Source of the DNA: a miscellaneous Crenarchaeota group-1 archaeon SG8-32-3 | GTDB lineage: Archaea; Thermoproteota; Bathyarchaeia; Bathyarchaeales; Bathycorpusculaceae | NCBI GenBank assembly: GCA_001273335.1 | Contig: LFWV01000025.1 | Location: 1 to 11,479, forward strand | Direction: 5' to 3' | DNA length: 11,479 bases | Shown here: positions 1 to 6,889 of the stretch, piece by piece | How positions within the stretch are numbered: the first letter of the stretch is position 1 | How the letters are laid out: each line of letters begins with the position of its first letter | Notes under the pieces: model-generated | The model's database searches: none | Told to the model about the DNA's origin: nothing | What the model saw: only the letters and a program-made list of their open reading frames with translations | Made by a program: the position numbers and the translations under genes

Positions 1-2
1 AA

Positions 3-497
3 TACAAATACGATCATGGAGATACAGCAAGAATAACTCCGCTGGTTCCAATGCACACTCTCGGTCACGATTTCATCCCAGCACCGATACATGCAGGTGG
101 ACTACGCTACCACGGGATAGCTCCCACCATAAGCGTGTTAGCTTCAGAAAATCAGCTGCAAACACAAGCCTACAACCAAATAGAGGTTTTCGACGCCGCT
201 AAGCTCTTCCTCCGCACGGAGGGCATAATACCTGCGCCCGAGCCAGCTCATGCTATAAAGGCAGCAATTGACGAAGCCTTAAGATGCAAGGAGACTGAGG
301 AAGAAAAAACTATTCTCTTCTTGCTGTGTGGTCACGGCTTCTTCGACATGCAAGCATACGATGAATACTTCAATGGCAGATTGAAACCTTACGAATACCC
401 GGAGCAAAAAGTAGCCGAATCAATGGCTAAACTTTCCAAACTCTATCCTTGGCTGGAAGAAACCAACAAGAAATACATAAGCTGTGAACCCCTCTAA
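3..497 (+). CDS. trpB2: Tryptophan synthase beta-like protein, TrpB2 type (3' part)
   Basis: This is the C-terminal part of a PLP-dependent tryptophan synthase beta chain, the enzyme that joins indole and L-serine to make tryptophan. The frame is open from base 3, so the true start lies left of the window and about 164 residues are visible. The visible part begins YKYDHGDTARITPLVPM and continues through GHDFIPAPIHAGGLRYHG, a stretch typical of the TrpB2 branch rather than of TrpB1. The CGHGFFDMQAYDEYF segment near the end matches the conserved C-terminal region of that branch. TrpB2 proteins generally occur without a dedicated TrpA partner and are thought to work alone or as indole-salvage enzymes. 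No trp gene follows. The next gene starts 155 bases downstream with its own TATA box, so this looks like the end of a transcription unit. The family call is confident; the physiological role is inferred. Confidence 0.9.
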   Translation, partial: YKYDHGDTARITPLVPMHTLGHDFIPAPIHAGGLRYHGIAPTISVLASENQLQTQAYNQIEVFDAAKLFLRTEGIIPAPEPAHAIKAAIDEALRCKETEEEKTILFLLCGHGFFDMQAYDEYFNGRLKPYEYPEQKVAESMAKLSKLYPWLEETNKKYISCEPL

Positions 498-624
498 GAA
501 ACCAAAAACTGGTGAGAGTAGCAAGCTCTCATCCCATTCAATTTTTCTTGAATTACCCTTTTTCTAAATCGAATCAAAGGTTTGTAATCCTGTTTTTCTC
601 ATTAACTTTTAATCCTATTTTGCG

Positions 625-632
625 TTTATATA
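625..632 (+). promoter_or_regulatory. TATA box for the ATP-NAD kinase family gene
   Basis: The sequence TTTATATA followed by an A-run is a very good archaeal TATA box. Its centre is about 25 bases before the ATG at 653, which is where transcription would start, so the mRNA is predicted to be leaderless or nearly so. No convincing Shine-Dalgarno sequence lies before that ATG. Confidence 0.65.
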
Positions 633-652
633 AAAATTGTCTGGTGCCGCTT

Positions 653-1810
653 ATGAGTACCAAAAATAAGTTGCCGCATTACGGGCAGAATGCCCTTCCG
701 ATCAAAACAATAGGCTTGATAGTTAATCCTGTGGCTGGAATGGGCGGCGCTGTTGGACTCAAAGGAACAGATGGGCGAGATATTATTAATCGAGCTATGT
801 CTCTAGGTGCAACGCCTATAGCGCCAGTAAGAGCGGAAGCTTTTCTCTCCAAGTTGAAACCTGTTAAGCATGCGGTACAGCTCATTGTTGGGGCTGGAAG
901 CATGGGAGAAAATGAAGCTAAGAGTTCTGAATTTGCCTATGAGGTTCTCGGAGTGAGGAAGAAAGAAACAAGCGCTAAAGATACAGTTGCTATTGCAAAG
1001 GAAATGGTTGATGCTGGTGTAGCTCTTCTGGTTTTCTGTGGCGGAGATGGTACAGCCCGAGACATACAAAAAACAATTAATATGAATGTTCCCGTGCTTG
1101 GGGTTCCGACAGGGGTCAAAATGCACAGTGCTGTTTTTGCGGTGAATCCCCAAGCCGCAGCCCGAGTAGTTATTCGTTTCCTATATGAGACACTGCCCCT
1201 CAGGGAAGCCGAGGTAATGGATGTAGACGAGAAAGCCTTCAGAGAAGGCAGCGTTTCAGCCAAACTCTATGGATACGTTCTGGCTCCTTACGAGCCTCAC
1301 TTGATTCAAGTTAATAAGATCGCGAGTCCGATGACGGCGAGTGAACTGCGTAACCACGCCGCTATCGGCGTGTACGTAATTGAAACAATGAAACCTGATG
1401 TGGTCTACGTTATCGGGCCAGGAACTACCACGCGCACTATCGGCGACCTGTTGGATGCTAAAAAAACTCTCTTAGGCGTTGACCTCTTCTACAACAAAAA
1501 AATAGTGGCTAATGACGTTAATGAGAAACAAATACTGGAAGCAACACGAGGAAAGACTGTGCAGATAATTGTCACGCCTATTGGTGGTCAAGGTTTCATT
1601 TTTGGTAGAGGAAACCAGCAGATAAGCCCGGAAGTAATTCGTCGCGTAGGGTTAGACAACATAATCGTGGTTGCTACAGAAGGCAAATTGAGAAGCCTTG
1701 AAAGTTTGAGGGTGGACACTGGTGACTCAAACTTAGATGCTGCCTTCCGGAAGCGTAAAGTGAAAGTTGTAGCCGACTACAAAACCGAATACCTGATGAG
1801 TGTTGAATGA
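653..1810 (+). CDS. ATP-NAD kinase family protein
   Basis: The product is a 385-residue protein of the NAD kinase / diacylglycerol kinase-like superfamily (archaeal ATP-NAD kinase group, COG3199 type). By family it is predicted to phosphorylate NAD to NADP, or a related nucleotide or polyphosphate substrate. Near the N-terminus it has the nucleotide-binding strand and loop LIVNPVAGMGG (about residues 21-31), and at about 130-134 the diagnostic GGDGT motif followed by ARD. The open frame extends upstream to 512, but that extension is low-complexity and hydrophobic and covers the promoter. I chose the ATG at 653 because a TATA box at 625-632 places the transcription start right at it; a GTG at 644 is the only close alternative. 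At about 385 residues it is longer than classical NadK and fits the COG3199 group, whose exact substrate is not well established. Confidence in the superfamily is high, in the reaction moderate. Confidence 0.85.
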   Translation: MSTKNKLPHYGQNALPIKTIGLIVNPVAGMGGAVGLKGTDGRDIINRAMSLGATPIAPVRAEAFLSKLKPVKHAVQLIVGAGSMGENEAKSSEFAYEVLGVRKKETSAKDTVAIAKEMVDAGVALLVFCGGDGTARDIQKTINMNVPVLGVPTGVKMHSAVFAVNPQAAARVVIRFLYETLPLREAEVMDVDEKAFREGSVSAKLYGYVLAPYEPHLIQVNKIASPMTASELRNHAAIGVYVIETMKPDVVYVIGPGTTTRTIGDLLDAKKTLLGVDLFYNKKIVANDVNEKQILEATRGKTVQIIVTPIGGQGFIFGRGNQQISPEVIRRVGLDNIIVVATEGKLRSLESLRVDTGDSNLDAAFRKRKVKVVADYKTEYLMSVE

Positions 1811-1881
1811 ACAAATTGTTTTCACAAAATACATAGGTAAATTGAAATACCGAGCTCGCAAACAGTATTCTGTTGTTATTT

Positions 1882-1886
1882 GGAGG
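1882..1886 (+). promoter_or_regulatory. Shine-Dalgarno sequence deciding the aminotransferase start
   Basis: GGAGG lies 8 bases before the TTG at 1895 and supports that start over the in-frame TTG at 1880, which lies upstream of it. Confidence 0.6.
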
Positions 1887-1894
1887 CGGAACAT

Positions 1895-2998
1895 TTGATT
1901 CCCATAAATCTTCCATTAATCGGCGAAGAAGAGATCGAAGCCGTTGTTAAAGTCATGAGAAGCGGCCCGTTAACCAGCGCGCTTGGCGTGGGTCCAATGG
2001 TTACTCAGTTCGAGAAGAACTTCGCGGCGTTCGCTGGCGTAAAACATGCTGTAGCCGTGAACACGGGGACTGCGGCGTTGCACGCTGCAGTCGTAGCCGC
2101 TGGCGTTAAACAAGGTGATGAGGTTATTCTGCCCAGTTTCACTTTTGTAGCTACAGCTGAAGCGGTTGTTTTGGCCGGCGGAAAACCGGTTTTCACAGAC
2201 ATCGACCCTGAAACCTACAACATTTCTCCAGAAGCAATAGAAAAAAACGTTACAGAAAAAACTCGGGCGATAGTGCCTGTTGACCTGTACGGTTTTTCTG
2301 TCGACATCAAGGCGATAAAGAAAATCTCGTCTGAACACGATTTGGCTGTTGTTGAAGACGCTGCTCAAGCTCACGGTGCAACATACGCAGGGAAGCCTGC
2401 TGGATTTTTTGCTGACGCTGCCTGTTGGAGTCTCTACGCTAGCAAGAATATAACCACGGGCGAGGGCGGGGTTGTAACCACAGAAAGTGATGAGGTGGCG
2501 GAGACCTTGAGGTTGATAAGAACTCATGGGGAAAAAGTCAAGTATGCCTCTCTTATGCTCGGCTACAATTACCGTATGTCAGAAATACAAGCTGCTATTG
2601 GATTGGTGCAACTGGAAAAATTGTCGAATTTCGTGGCTAAACGACGTGAAAACGCCAAAAAACTCAACAGCCTGCTGGAAGCGTCAAATAGGCTAAAGTT
2701 GCCCATGGAATTAGAGGAACGGCAGCACAGTTGGTATCTCTATACTGTAAGGCTCGAAAATGCCGTTGGAAAAGAACGGAACAAGATTGTGGAAGAACTA
2801 CAGAAGAAGGGTATAGGCGCGGTAGCCTACTACGTTAACCCTGTACATCAAATGCCTTACTACCGTGAAACTTACGGTGAGCGTAAATTGCCCGAGACAG
2901 AAAAAGCAGCACGTCAAGTGTTTTCTTTACCTGTTCACCCTGGAGTTTCGGAGGCGCAAGTAAACTATATAGGTAAGACTCTTCTCGAACTTTTGTAA
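1895..2998 (+). CDS. DegT/DnrJ/EryC1/StrS family PLP aminotransferase
   Basis: This is a fold-type I PLP enzyme of the sugar-aminotransferase family. It typically transfers an amino group to a keto group on a nucleotide-activated sugar during glycan or natural-product synthesis. Visible features are NTGTAALHAA, which binds the cofactor phosphate (around residue 56), VVEDAAQAHG with the pyridine-contacting Asp (about 155) and Gln/His, and SLYASKNITTGEGG, whose Lys (about 184) forms the Schiff base. The frame can be read from a TTG at 1880, but I prefer the TTG at 1895: GGAGG at 1882-1886 sits 8 bases before it, whereas the earlier start would put the ribosome-binding site inside the coding region. 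That gives 367 residues, normal for the family. No other sugar-nucleotide genes are nearby, so the substrate cannot be told from context. All key catalytic residues are present, so it should be active. Confidence 0.9.
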   Translation: MIPINLPLIGEEEIEAVVKVMRSGPLTSALGVGPMVTQFEKNFAAFAGVKHAVAVNTGTAALHAAVVAAGVKQGDEVILPSFTFVATAEAVVLAGGKPVFTDIDPETYNISPEAIEKNVTEKTRAIVPVDLYGFSVDIKAIKKISSEHDLAVVEDAAQAHGATYAGKPAGFFADAACWSLYASKNITTGEGGVVTTESDEVAETLRLIRTHGEKVKYASLMLGYNYRMSEIQAAIGLVQLEKLSNFVAKRRENAKKLNSLLEASNRLKLPMELEERQHSWYLYTVRLENAVGKERNKIVEELQKKGIGAVAYYVNPVHQMPYYRETYGERKLPETEKAARQVFSLPVHPGVSEAQVNYIGKTLLELL

Positions 2999-3095
2999 CA
3001 GTTCAGCGTTAAAGTTTAGGCGGGTTGCTTGCCTCTGTCCTTTCATGCCATTGAGTTTTCAAGAATGATTTAAGTGAATTGTCAGACTGTAAAAG

Positions 3096-3103
3096 TTAAA
3101 TAT
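3096..3103 (+). promoter_or_regulatory. Possible TATA box for the cyclophilin-like gene
   Basis: TTAAATAT in the 180-base gap after the aminotransferase gene is the best TATA-like match upstream of the start at 3179. It predicts a leader of about 50 bases carrying AAGGGGG at 3160-3166. The assignment is tentative; the AT-rich surroundings make chance matches likely. Confidence 0.35.
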
Positions 3104-3178
3104 GAATATGTGTTGAAGTAATAGGACCCACCTGTCTCAACGTATTGGGTAATTTTCTCAAGGGGGCGCGTTTAACAG

Positions 3179-3562
3179 TTGGCTGATGATGAAGACATTT
3201 CGAGAGTTAAGATAAAATTCATTATAGAGCGCTTAGGTGAAGCGGAAGGCGAGCTAGTGAGATTTTTAGCTCCCAGAACAATAGACACTATTGTTAGAAT
3301 ACTTCCAGCGGAAGGCAGAGCAGCTTTATGGAAAGAAGAAGTTTACTTCGAGCTTCCAGTTAAAATAGGGGAAGAAAAAGCTAAACCCAATGTGGAAACT
3401 GGCGATATAGCGTTTTGGCCCATGGGAAGCGCTCTATGCGTGTTTTATGGGCAGTCGCAACCTTACAGTTCAGTTAACATTTTGGGGAAAATCACAAAGA
3501 ATCTGGAACTGTTTAAGCAAGTTAAAAGCGGCGCAACAATCAAGGTTGAGTTAGTGAGCTAG
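3179..3562 (+). CDS. Cyclophilin-like fold protein (Cyclophil_like, TM1367 type)
   Basis: A 127-residue protein resembling the small cyclophilin-like family represented by Thermotoga TM1367 (PF04126, formerly DUF369). The recognisable part is the long central segment with EVYFELPVKIGEE followed by GDIAFWPMGSALCVFYG, then a Tyr-Ser-x-Val-Asn turn and LGKITKN. In this family these build a beta-barrel like that of cyclophilins, but the usual prolyl-isomerase active-site residues are generally not conserved and the cellular role is unknown. The start is TTG at 3179. An in-frame TAA at 3173-3175 rules out any earlier start, and AAGGGGG at 3160-3166 serves as a rather distant (12-base) Shine-Dalgarno sequence. 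The gene stands alone and converges with the minus-strand gene ending at 3559; the two coding regions overlap by 4 bases. The fold assignment is from sequence recall, the function is unknown. Confidence 0.75.
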   Translation: MADDEDISRVKIKFIIERLGEAEGELVRFLAPRTIDTIVRILPAEGRAALWKEEVYFELPVKIGEEKAKPNVETGDIAFWPMGSALCVFYGQSQPYSSVNILGKITKNLELFKQVKSGATIKVELVS

Positions 3563-4038
3563 AAGTCTGTTGCGCTGTCTTCCCACATCTGCAGGAGCCG
3601 CGCGCATTCCTCTTTCACGCTTTTGTCTTGACTTTTTTCCTTTAAAACTTCCAGAAATTTTATGCGTTTTTCAACTGAACGTTTTTCCGCGTTGCCTCCG
3701 TAGTAAAGTTCGCCTTCAAGATACTCTTTCATATGATTGGTTTTTTGAATGAAGAGGCTCGCGGCATCAACAGGGTTTTCAACCGCAAACTTGTTCGCCC
3801 ATATTTCTACTTCTGTTTCGCGGAGTTGAGTTAATCCGTCAATTTCCATTATCTTCCTGATGTAAGTCCTCAAGAGCTCGTAATACCTCGCGGTTTTCAC
3901 CAATTCGAGGGCTTCGTTGACTTTCTGTTCAAAGTTCGGGCTTCCTTCCACTGTTAAATTATGTTTATAACCCTTGTTTACCAGTTCTCTTGCAGTTTTA
4001 ACTTCTCTCTTGGTGTAAACTCTTTCTGGAAATTCCAA
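3559..4038 (-). CDS. Uncharacterised helical protein downstream of rps25e
   Basis: I do not recognise this 159-residue protein. It is charged and Lys/Glu-rich, without a signal peptide or membrane segment, and looks mostly alpha-helical; the stretches around ARELVNKG, VNEALELVKTARYYELLRTY and KRIKFLEVLKEK are typical amphipathic helices. It ends with LLQMWEDSATDF. The open frame extends upstream to a TTG at 4104, overlapping the end of rps25e. I prefer the TTG at 4038 because GAGAGGG (4045-4051 on the complement) sits 6 bases before it and the extra upstream residues (rich in Phe and Ser) do not look protein-like. With this start it lies 55 bases behind rps25e on the same strand, so co-transcription with the ribosomal gene is likely. 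That suggests, but does not show, a link to translation. Confidence 0.75.
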   Translation of the reverse strand: MEFPERVYTKREVKTARELVNKGYKHNLTVEGSPNFEQKVNEALELVKTARYYELLRTYIRKIMEIDGLTQLRETEVEIWANKFAVENPVDAASLFIQKTNHMKEYLEGELYYGGNAEKRSVEKRIKFLEVLKEKSQDKSVKEECARLLQMWEDSATDF

Positions 4039-4044
4039 TCTATA

Positions 4045-4051
4045 CCCTCTC
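4045..4051 (-). promoter_or_regulatory. Shine-Dalgarno sequence deciding the start of the 159-residue protein
   Basis: Read on the minus strand this is GAGAGGG, 6 bases before the TTG at 4038. It is the reason for preferring that start over the in-frame TTG at 4104. Confidence 0.55.
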
Positions 4052-4093
4052 GTTTGGAAGTGAAAACTTGAAAAAAAGATATACCGTAGCGAA

Positions 4094-4426
4094 TTAAGTG
4101 GCAACGGGCTTGTAGATTTTTATGTTATGGTTTCCTGAGACAAATTCCACTGCGCCGATTTGTTCCAGTTGCTCCAAGAAATCTTTAGCTGCGCTTATCC
4201 GTACGTTGTATCTTGAAGCCACGGAGTATGGCGTTAAAACTTTCATCTTTTTTACTTCGTTAACAATCTTTGCGTTTTTCACATCTGGCGGGATTACGCC
4301 TATTGTCCTTCTTTCTCTCGGCGGCGTGGCTTTCTCTTTCTTTTTATCTTTAGATCTGCTTTCTTCGTCTCTTTTTTTCTGCATGCGCTCCATCTGCTTC
4401 AAGCCGAGTTTCTTTTTTCCGCCCAT
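4094..4426 (-). CDS. rps25e: 30S ribosomal protein S25e
   Basis: A 110-residue archaeal homolog of eukaryotic ribosomal protein eS25, a small-subunit protein found in eukaryotes and in TACK/Asgard-type archaea. The first 45 or so residues are a very basic, flexible tail (MGGKKKLGLKQMERMQKKRD and on), expected to run along rRNA. Residues from about 46 form the winged-helix domain, with KVLTPYSVASRYNVRISAAKD as the helix-turn-helix part and GAVEFVSGNHNIKIY as the wing. Length and layout are normal for the family. The ATG at 4426 has an AGAAGTGA-like Shine-Dalgarno sequence four bases upstream. A TATA-like box (4458-4467) lies over the stop codon of the preceding tes gene, so rps25e probably has its own promoter in addition to any read-through. 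The call is firm. Confidence 0.95.
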   Translation of the reverse strand: MGGKKKLGLKQMERMQKKRDEESRSKDKKKEKATPPRERRTIGVIPPDVKNAKIVNEVKKMKVLTPYSVASRYNVRISAAKDFLEQLEQIGAVEFVSGNHNIKIYKPVAT

Positions 4427-4457
4427 TTTTTCACTTCTCTAATCTGTTGGCTGCTGA

Positions 4458-4467
4458 ACTATAAAGG
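4458..4467 (-). promoter_or_regulatory. TATA box for rps25e, overlapping the tes stop codon
   Basis: On the minus strand this reads CCTTTATAGT, a good archaeal TATA box. Its centre is about 36 bases before the rps25e ATG, predicting a leader of about 10 bases that just accommodates the AGAAGTGA ribosome-binding site. The TAG stop of the upstream radical SAM gene (4459-4461) falls inside the box. Confidence 0.55.
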
Positions 4468-5958
4468 CTGAGTTATTTCAACTTTATGCTTATTCTTCCA
4501 GTCTTTGAGGGGCACGCCGAGTTTCTTTTCAATTTCAGGTCTATGAATGGAGTTCATAGCGCAGAACGGTATTATGCGCCCGTCCGGCACGGCGTAGTGA
4601 ATCACACACCTTTGTACGCGTTCCAAGTCAAAGTTGTACGGGTCCATGAAGTGCATAGACGAAAGCAGAATAGTTTTTCTTTGTAGGTCACCTAATGAAT
4701 TATATGTTCCTTCCGTCAAGACTCTCAGTAGGTATTTCCTCAGAAAACTGAATTTCACGTGTCTAGCTGCTCCAAGCAGGCGTAGCTTGGCTTTTTTCTT
4801 GCTTCCTTCCGAGGCGTTTTCGTTAACTTTCTTCATGGTTGCAACGAACTTGTCTACGTTCGCGTAACGAGTGATCGGTATAATGTCGCCATCTTCCACG
4901 AAGAGGTATGTAGCCATGCCACAGTGGGGGTGAGCTGTGAACTCCACGTATCGCTTGTCTTGGAGTGCACCCACAGCTTTAGAAACCGGCACGACAGTAG
5001 GCACGGGGTAAAAATCTGAAACCTTTATTTTTCCGTTTGTTTGTTCCTCGGATAGGCGCATGAAATCTGGGATTGTGATGCGCATTCGGTCGCGTTCTTT
5101 TTGTGGAAGGCGTCCGCAGAGGGAGACTGGCTGAACGTTTATACACCTTACAATGTCGAAGTTTTTAACTGCGAAATCTATAATGTCGCCAAGTTGGCTG
5201 TCGTTTACGCCTTTTACTAGGGTGACTACTAGGACTATGCTATGTAGTCCTGCTTTGCGGCAGTTTTCAATGGCTTTCATTTTGATGTCGAGCAGGTTGA
5301 CGCCGCGGATGAACTTGTAAACTTCTGGTGTTAACCCGTCAAATTGCAAGTATACCGTGCTAACTCCCGCCTCTTTCAGTTCTTTGCAGTAATCAACGCT
5401 CTGAGCGAGTCGCAGTCCGTTCGTGTTGACTTCCACGTGGCGGAAGCCGAGTTCCTTTGCTTTTCGTACAAAATCTATTAGCTCGTTGCGGATTGTAGGT
5501 TCGCCGCCGCTGAACTGCAGCGCCGTAGCTGGCACCGGGTCATTCGCGCGTAGATTCTCTAACATTCCTGTAACCTGTTCGTTTGTCGGTTCGTAAACGT
5601 AGCCAGCGGCAGAAGCGTTTGCAAAACAGACCGGACATGTAAGGTTACATCTGTTTGTTATGTCGATTATTGCGAGAGAAGTATGTGATTTGTGTTCTGG
5701 GCATATGCCGCAGTCATAGGGACAGCCTTTGTCCGTTTTTGTGCGTGGATTGTTTAATCCGTCACCGTCGTATCTGAGTTTTTCAGCGCGCACGTATTGG
5801 TCATAGTCTGACCAGTATAATTCTTGGAAAAAGCCATGGTCTGGGCAGTCTTTTTTTATGTAAACTTTACCACCGTCTTCAAAGATGGTGGCGTCTAAAA
5901 CTTTCAAGCATTCAGGACAAATACTCTTCGTATTCTTGATGGTGTTCATGTTTCTCAC
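4459..5958 (-). CDS. tes: Radical SAM protein of the tetraether lipid synthase (Tes) type
   Basis: A 499-residue radical SAM enzyme. Its architecture matches the tetraether lipid synthase family (MJ0619/MA_1486 type), which couples the phytanyl tails of archaeal diether lipids to make membrane-spanning tetraether (GDGT) lipids. The N-terminus has a rubredoxin-like CPEC (C14, C17) with a further CPDHG (C38), thought in the family to hold a single iron. C79, C83 and C86 form a CX3CX2C-like cluster site just before the radical SAM motif CNLTCPVC (C104, C108, C111), which binds the SAM-cleaving 4Fe-4S cluster. GGEPT follows at 151-155. The C-terminal part has further conserved cysteines (C346, C451, C466) in RCVIHYAVPDGRIIPFC, typical of the family. 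The start is taken as GTG 5958, with AGAAGG four bases before it; ATG at 5949 is possible. It is divergent from a TrmB regulator. Many archaea carry several Tes-like paralogs, so the exact substrate remains open. Confidence 0.85.
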   Translation of the reverse strand: MRNMNTIKNTKSICPECLKVLDATIFEDGGKVYIKKDCPDHGFFQELYWSDYDQYVRAEKLRYDGDGLNNPRTKTDKGCPYDCGICPEHKSHTSLAIIDITNRCNLTCPVCFANASAAGYVYEPTNEQVTGMLENLRANDPVPATALQFSGGEPTIRNELIDFVRKAKELGFRHVEVNTNGLRLAQSVDYCKELKEAGVSTVYLQFDGLTPEVYKFIRGVNLLDIKMKAIENCRKAGLHSIVLVVTLVKGVNDSQLGDIIDFAVKNFDIVRCINVQPVSLCGRLPQKERDRMRITIPDFMRLSEEQTNGKIKVSDFYPVPTVVPVSKAVGALQDKRYVEFTAHPHCGMATYLFVEDGDIIPITRYANVDKFVATMKKVNENASEGSKKKAKLRLLGAARHVKFSFLRKYLLRVLTEGTYNSLGDLQRKTILLSSMHFMDPYNFDLERVQRCVIHYAVPDGRIIPFCAMNSIHRPEIEKKLGVPLKDWKNKHKVEITQPL

Positions 5959-5976
5959 TATGCCTTCTAATGGCTG

Positions 5977-6000
5977 TGCTTTTCGAAGTGCTTAAGAGCA
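5977..6000. promoter_or_regulatory. Candidate operator between tes and the TrmB regulator
   Basis: An imperfect inverted repeat with half-sites TGCTTTT (5977-5983) and AAGAGCA (5994-6000) separated by 10 bases; six of seven positions match. It also encloses TTCGAA flanked by two copies of GTGCTT. It lies 19-42 bases upstream of the tes start, where a TATA box and transcription start would be, and 59 bases before the regulator start. That is a sensible place for a shared operator. Binding by the neighbouring TrmB protein is inference only. Confidence 0.35.
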
Positions 6001-6043
6001 AAAATAACCATAATAATGTTTCCAAACCTTTCCTAAGGTGATT

Positions 6044-6050
6044 GAGGGGG
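6044..6050 (+). promoter_or_regulatory. Shine-Dalgarno sequence deciding the TrmB start
   Basis: GAGGGGG lies 8 bases before the ATG at 6059 and favours that start over the in-frame GTG at 6038. Confidence 0.55.
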
Positions 6051-6058
6051 AACCAGAA

Positions 6059-6808
6059 ATGTCAATAAGCGAAAATACTCGTAATGTTCTGCGAGAAATG
6101 GGTTTGAACGCCTACGAGGTTGACGCTTATATAGTGCTGTTGGAAGGCGGACAGATGACAGCTATGGAAATAAGCCGAGAAGCGTCTGTTCCCTACTCGA
6201 AAATTTATGAAGTTCTCAACTTGCTAAAGCAGAAAGGCTGGGTTAAAAGCTCTGAGAGTCGTCCATTCAAGTATTATCCTGTTCCCCCGATTGAGGCTAT
6301 GGCATCCACGAAACTTAGACTTGAAGACAAATACCAAAGCTGGGAAAGCGCCGTCAGCGAGGAATTGCAGCCCCTATACGAGAAACGAGAATTAGTGGAG
6401 CGCCCAGACATGCTTATACTACGCGGGCAACAAGCAGTTTTAACCAAGCTAGAAGAGCTTCTCAGTAAAGCCTCAAAAGAGATTATGATTGCTGCTCCAG
6501 AATTCGCACGGGCCATAATTGCCTCAGCGGATCCTTTGATGAGCAGGTTAAAAAAAACGGTAAATGTTAAACTCATGGTGGCGGGAAAAACCGAGGACTG
6601 GGTTTTCCTGAAGAAATTTCCCAGTGTAAGCGAGTTGCGCATGAGGGACCATATGTTTGGTGGCGGAGTAATTGCTGACGGAAAAGAAGCAATGCTTTTT
6701 CTAGGTGAAGACAAGCCTAGTCTAGTAATATGGAGTAACCACATAGGCTTAGTTGGTTTCGCCCGTGAGTATTTCCAGTTCCTGTGGGATTCCTCAGTAA
6801 AAGCTTAG
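6059..6808 (+). CDS. TrmB-family transcriptional regulator
   Basis: A 249-residue archaeal regulator. Residues of about 7-75 form a winged helix-turn-helix of the TrmB type (GLNAYEVDAYIVLLEGG, then AMEISREASVPYSKIYEVLN and LKQKGWV). A short helical linker follows (about 80-110), probably a dimerising coiled coil. The C-terminal domain from about residue 115 resembles the phospholipase-D-like effector domain of the family (LILRGQQAVLTKLEELL, EIMIAAPEFA, GGGVIADGKEAMLF). It is shorter than sugar-binding TrmB proteins (about 340 residues) and closer in length to TrmBL2-like members, so a sugar ligand should not be assumed. I chose ATG 6059 because GAGGGGG (6044-6050) lies 8 bases before it; a GTG at 6038 is also in frame. 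It is divergent from the tes-type gene and may control it or itself. Confidence 0.85.
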   Translation: MSISENTRNVLREMGLNAYEVDAYIVLLEGGQMTAMEISREASVPYSKIYEVLNLLKQKGWVKSSESRPFKYYPVPPIEAMASTKLRLEDKYQSWESAVSEELQPLYEKRELVERPDMLILRGQQAVLTKLEELLSKASKEIMIAAPEFARAIIASADPLMSRLKKTVNVKLMVAGKTEDWVFLKKFPSVSELRMRDHMFGGGVIADGKEAMLFLGEDKPSLVIWSNHIGLVGFAREYFQFLWDSSVKA

Positions 6809-6889
6809 CGTAAAATGTAGACAAAGACGATAAACCTTCAGCTGAGTCTGACAAACCTCCAACATTTGTATTTTAATTAGATTTTTCCC

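Noticed and set aside
1970..2527. Long open frame (185 codons) on the minus strand
   Set aside because: It lies entirely antisense to the aminotransferase, whose catalytic motifs are all intact, and its translation is rich in Cys, Arg and Ser without recognisable domains.
3018..3034. AGGC/GCCT hairpin after the aminotransferase stop
   Set aside because: A four-base-pair stem with a nine-base loop and only a mixed pyrimidine tail is too weak to call a terminator.
3184..3191. TGATGATG resembling a C box of a C/D guide RNA
   Set aside because: It is the start of the cyclophilin-like coding region, and no correctly placed D box or terminal stem follows.
6274..6744. 156-codon open frame on the minus strand
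   Set aside because: It is antisense to the TrmB regulator gene, Ser-rich and without family resemblance; the plus-strand protein explains the region.
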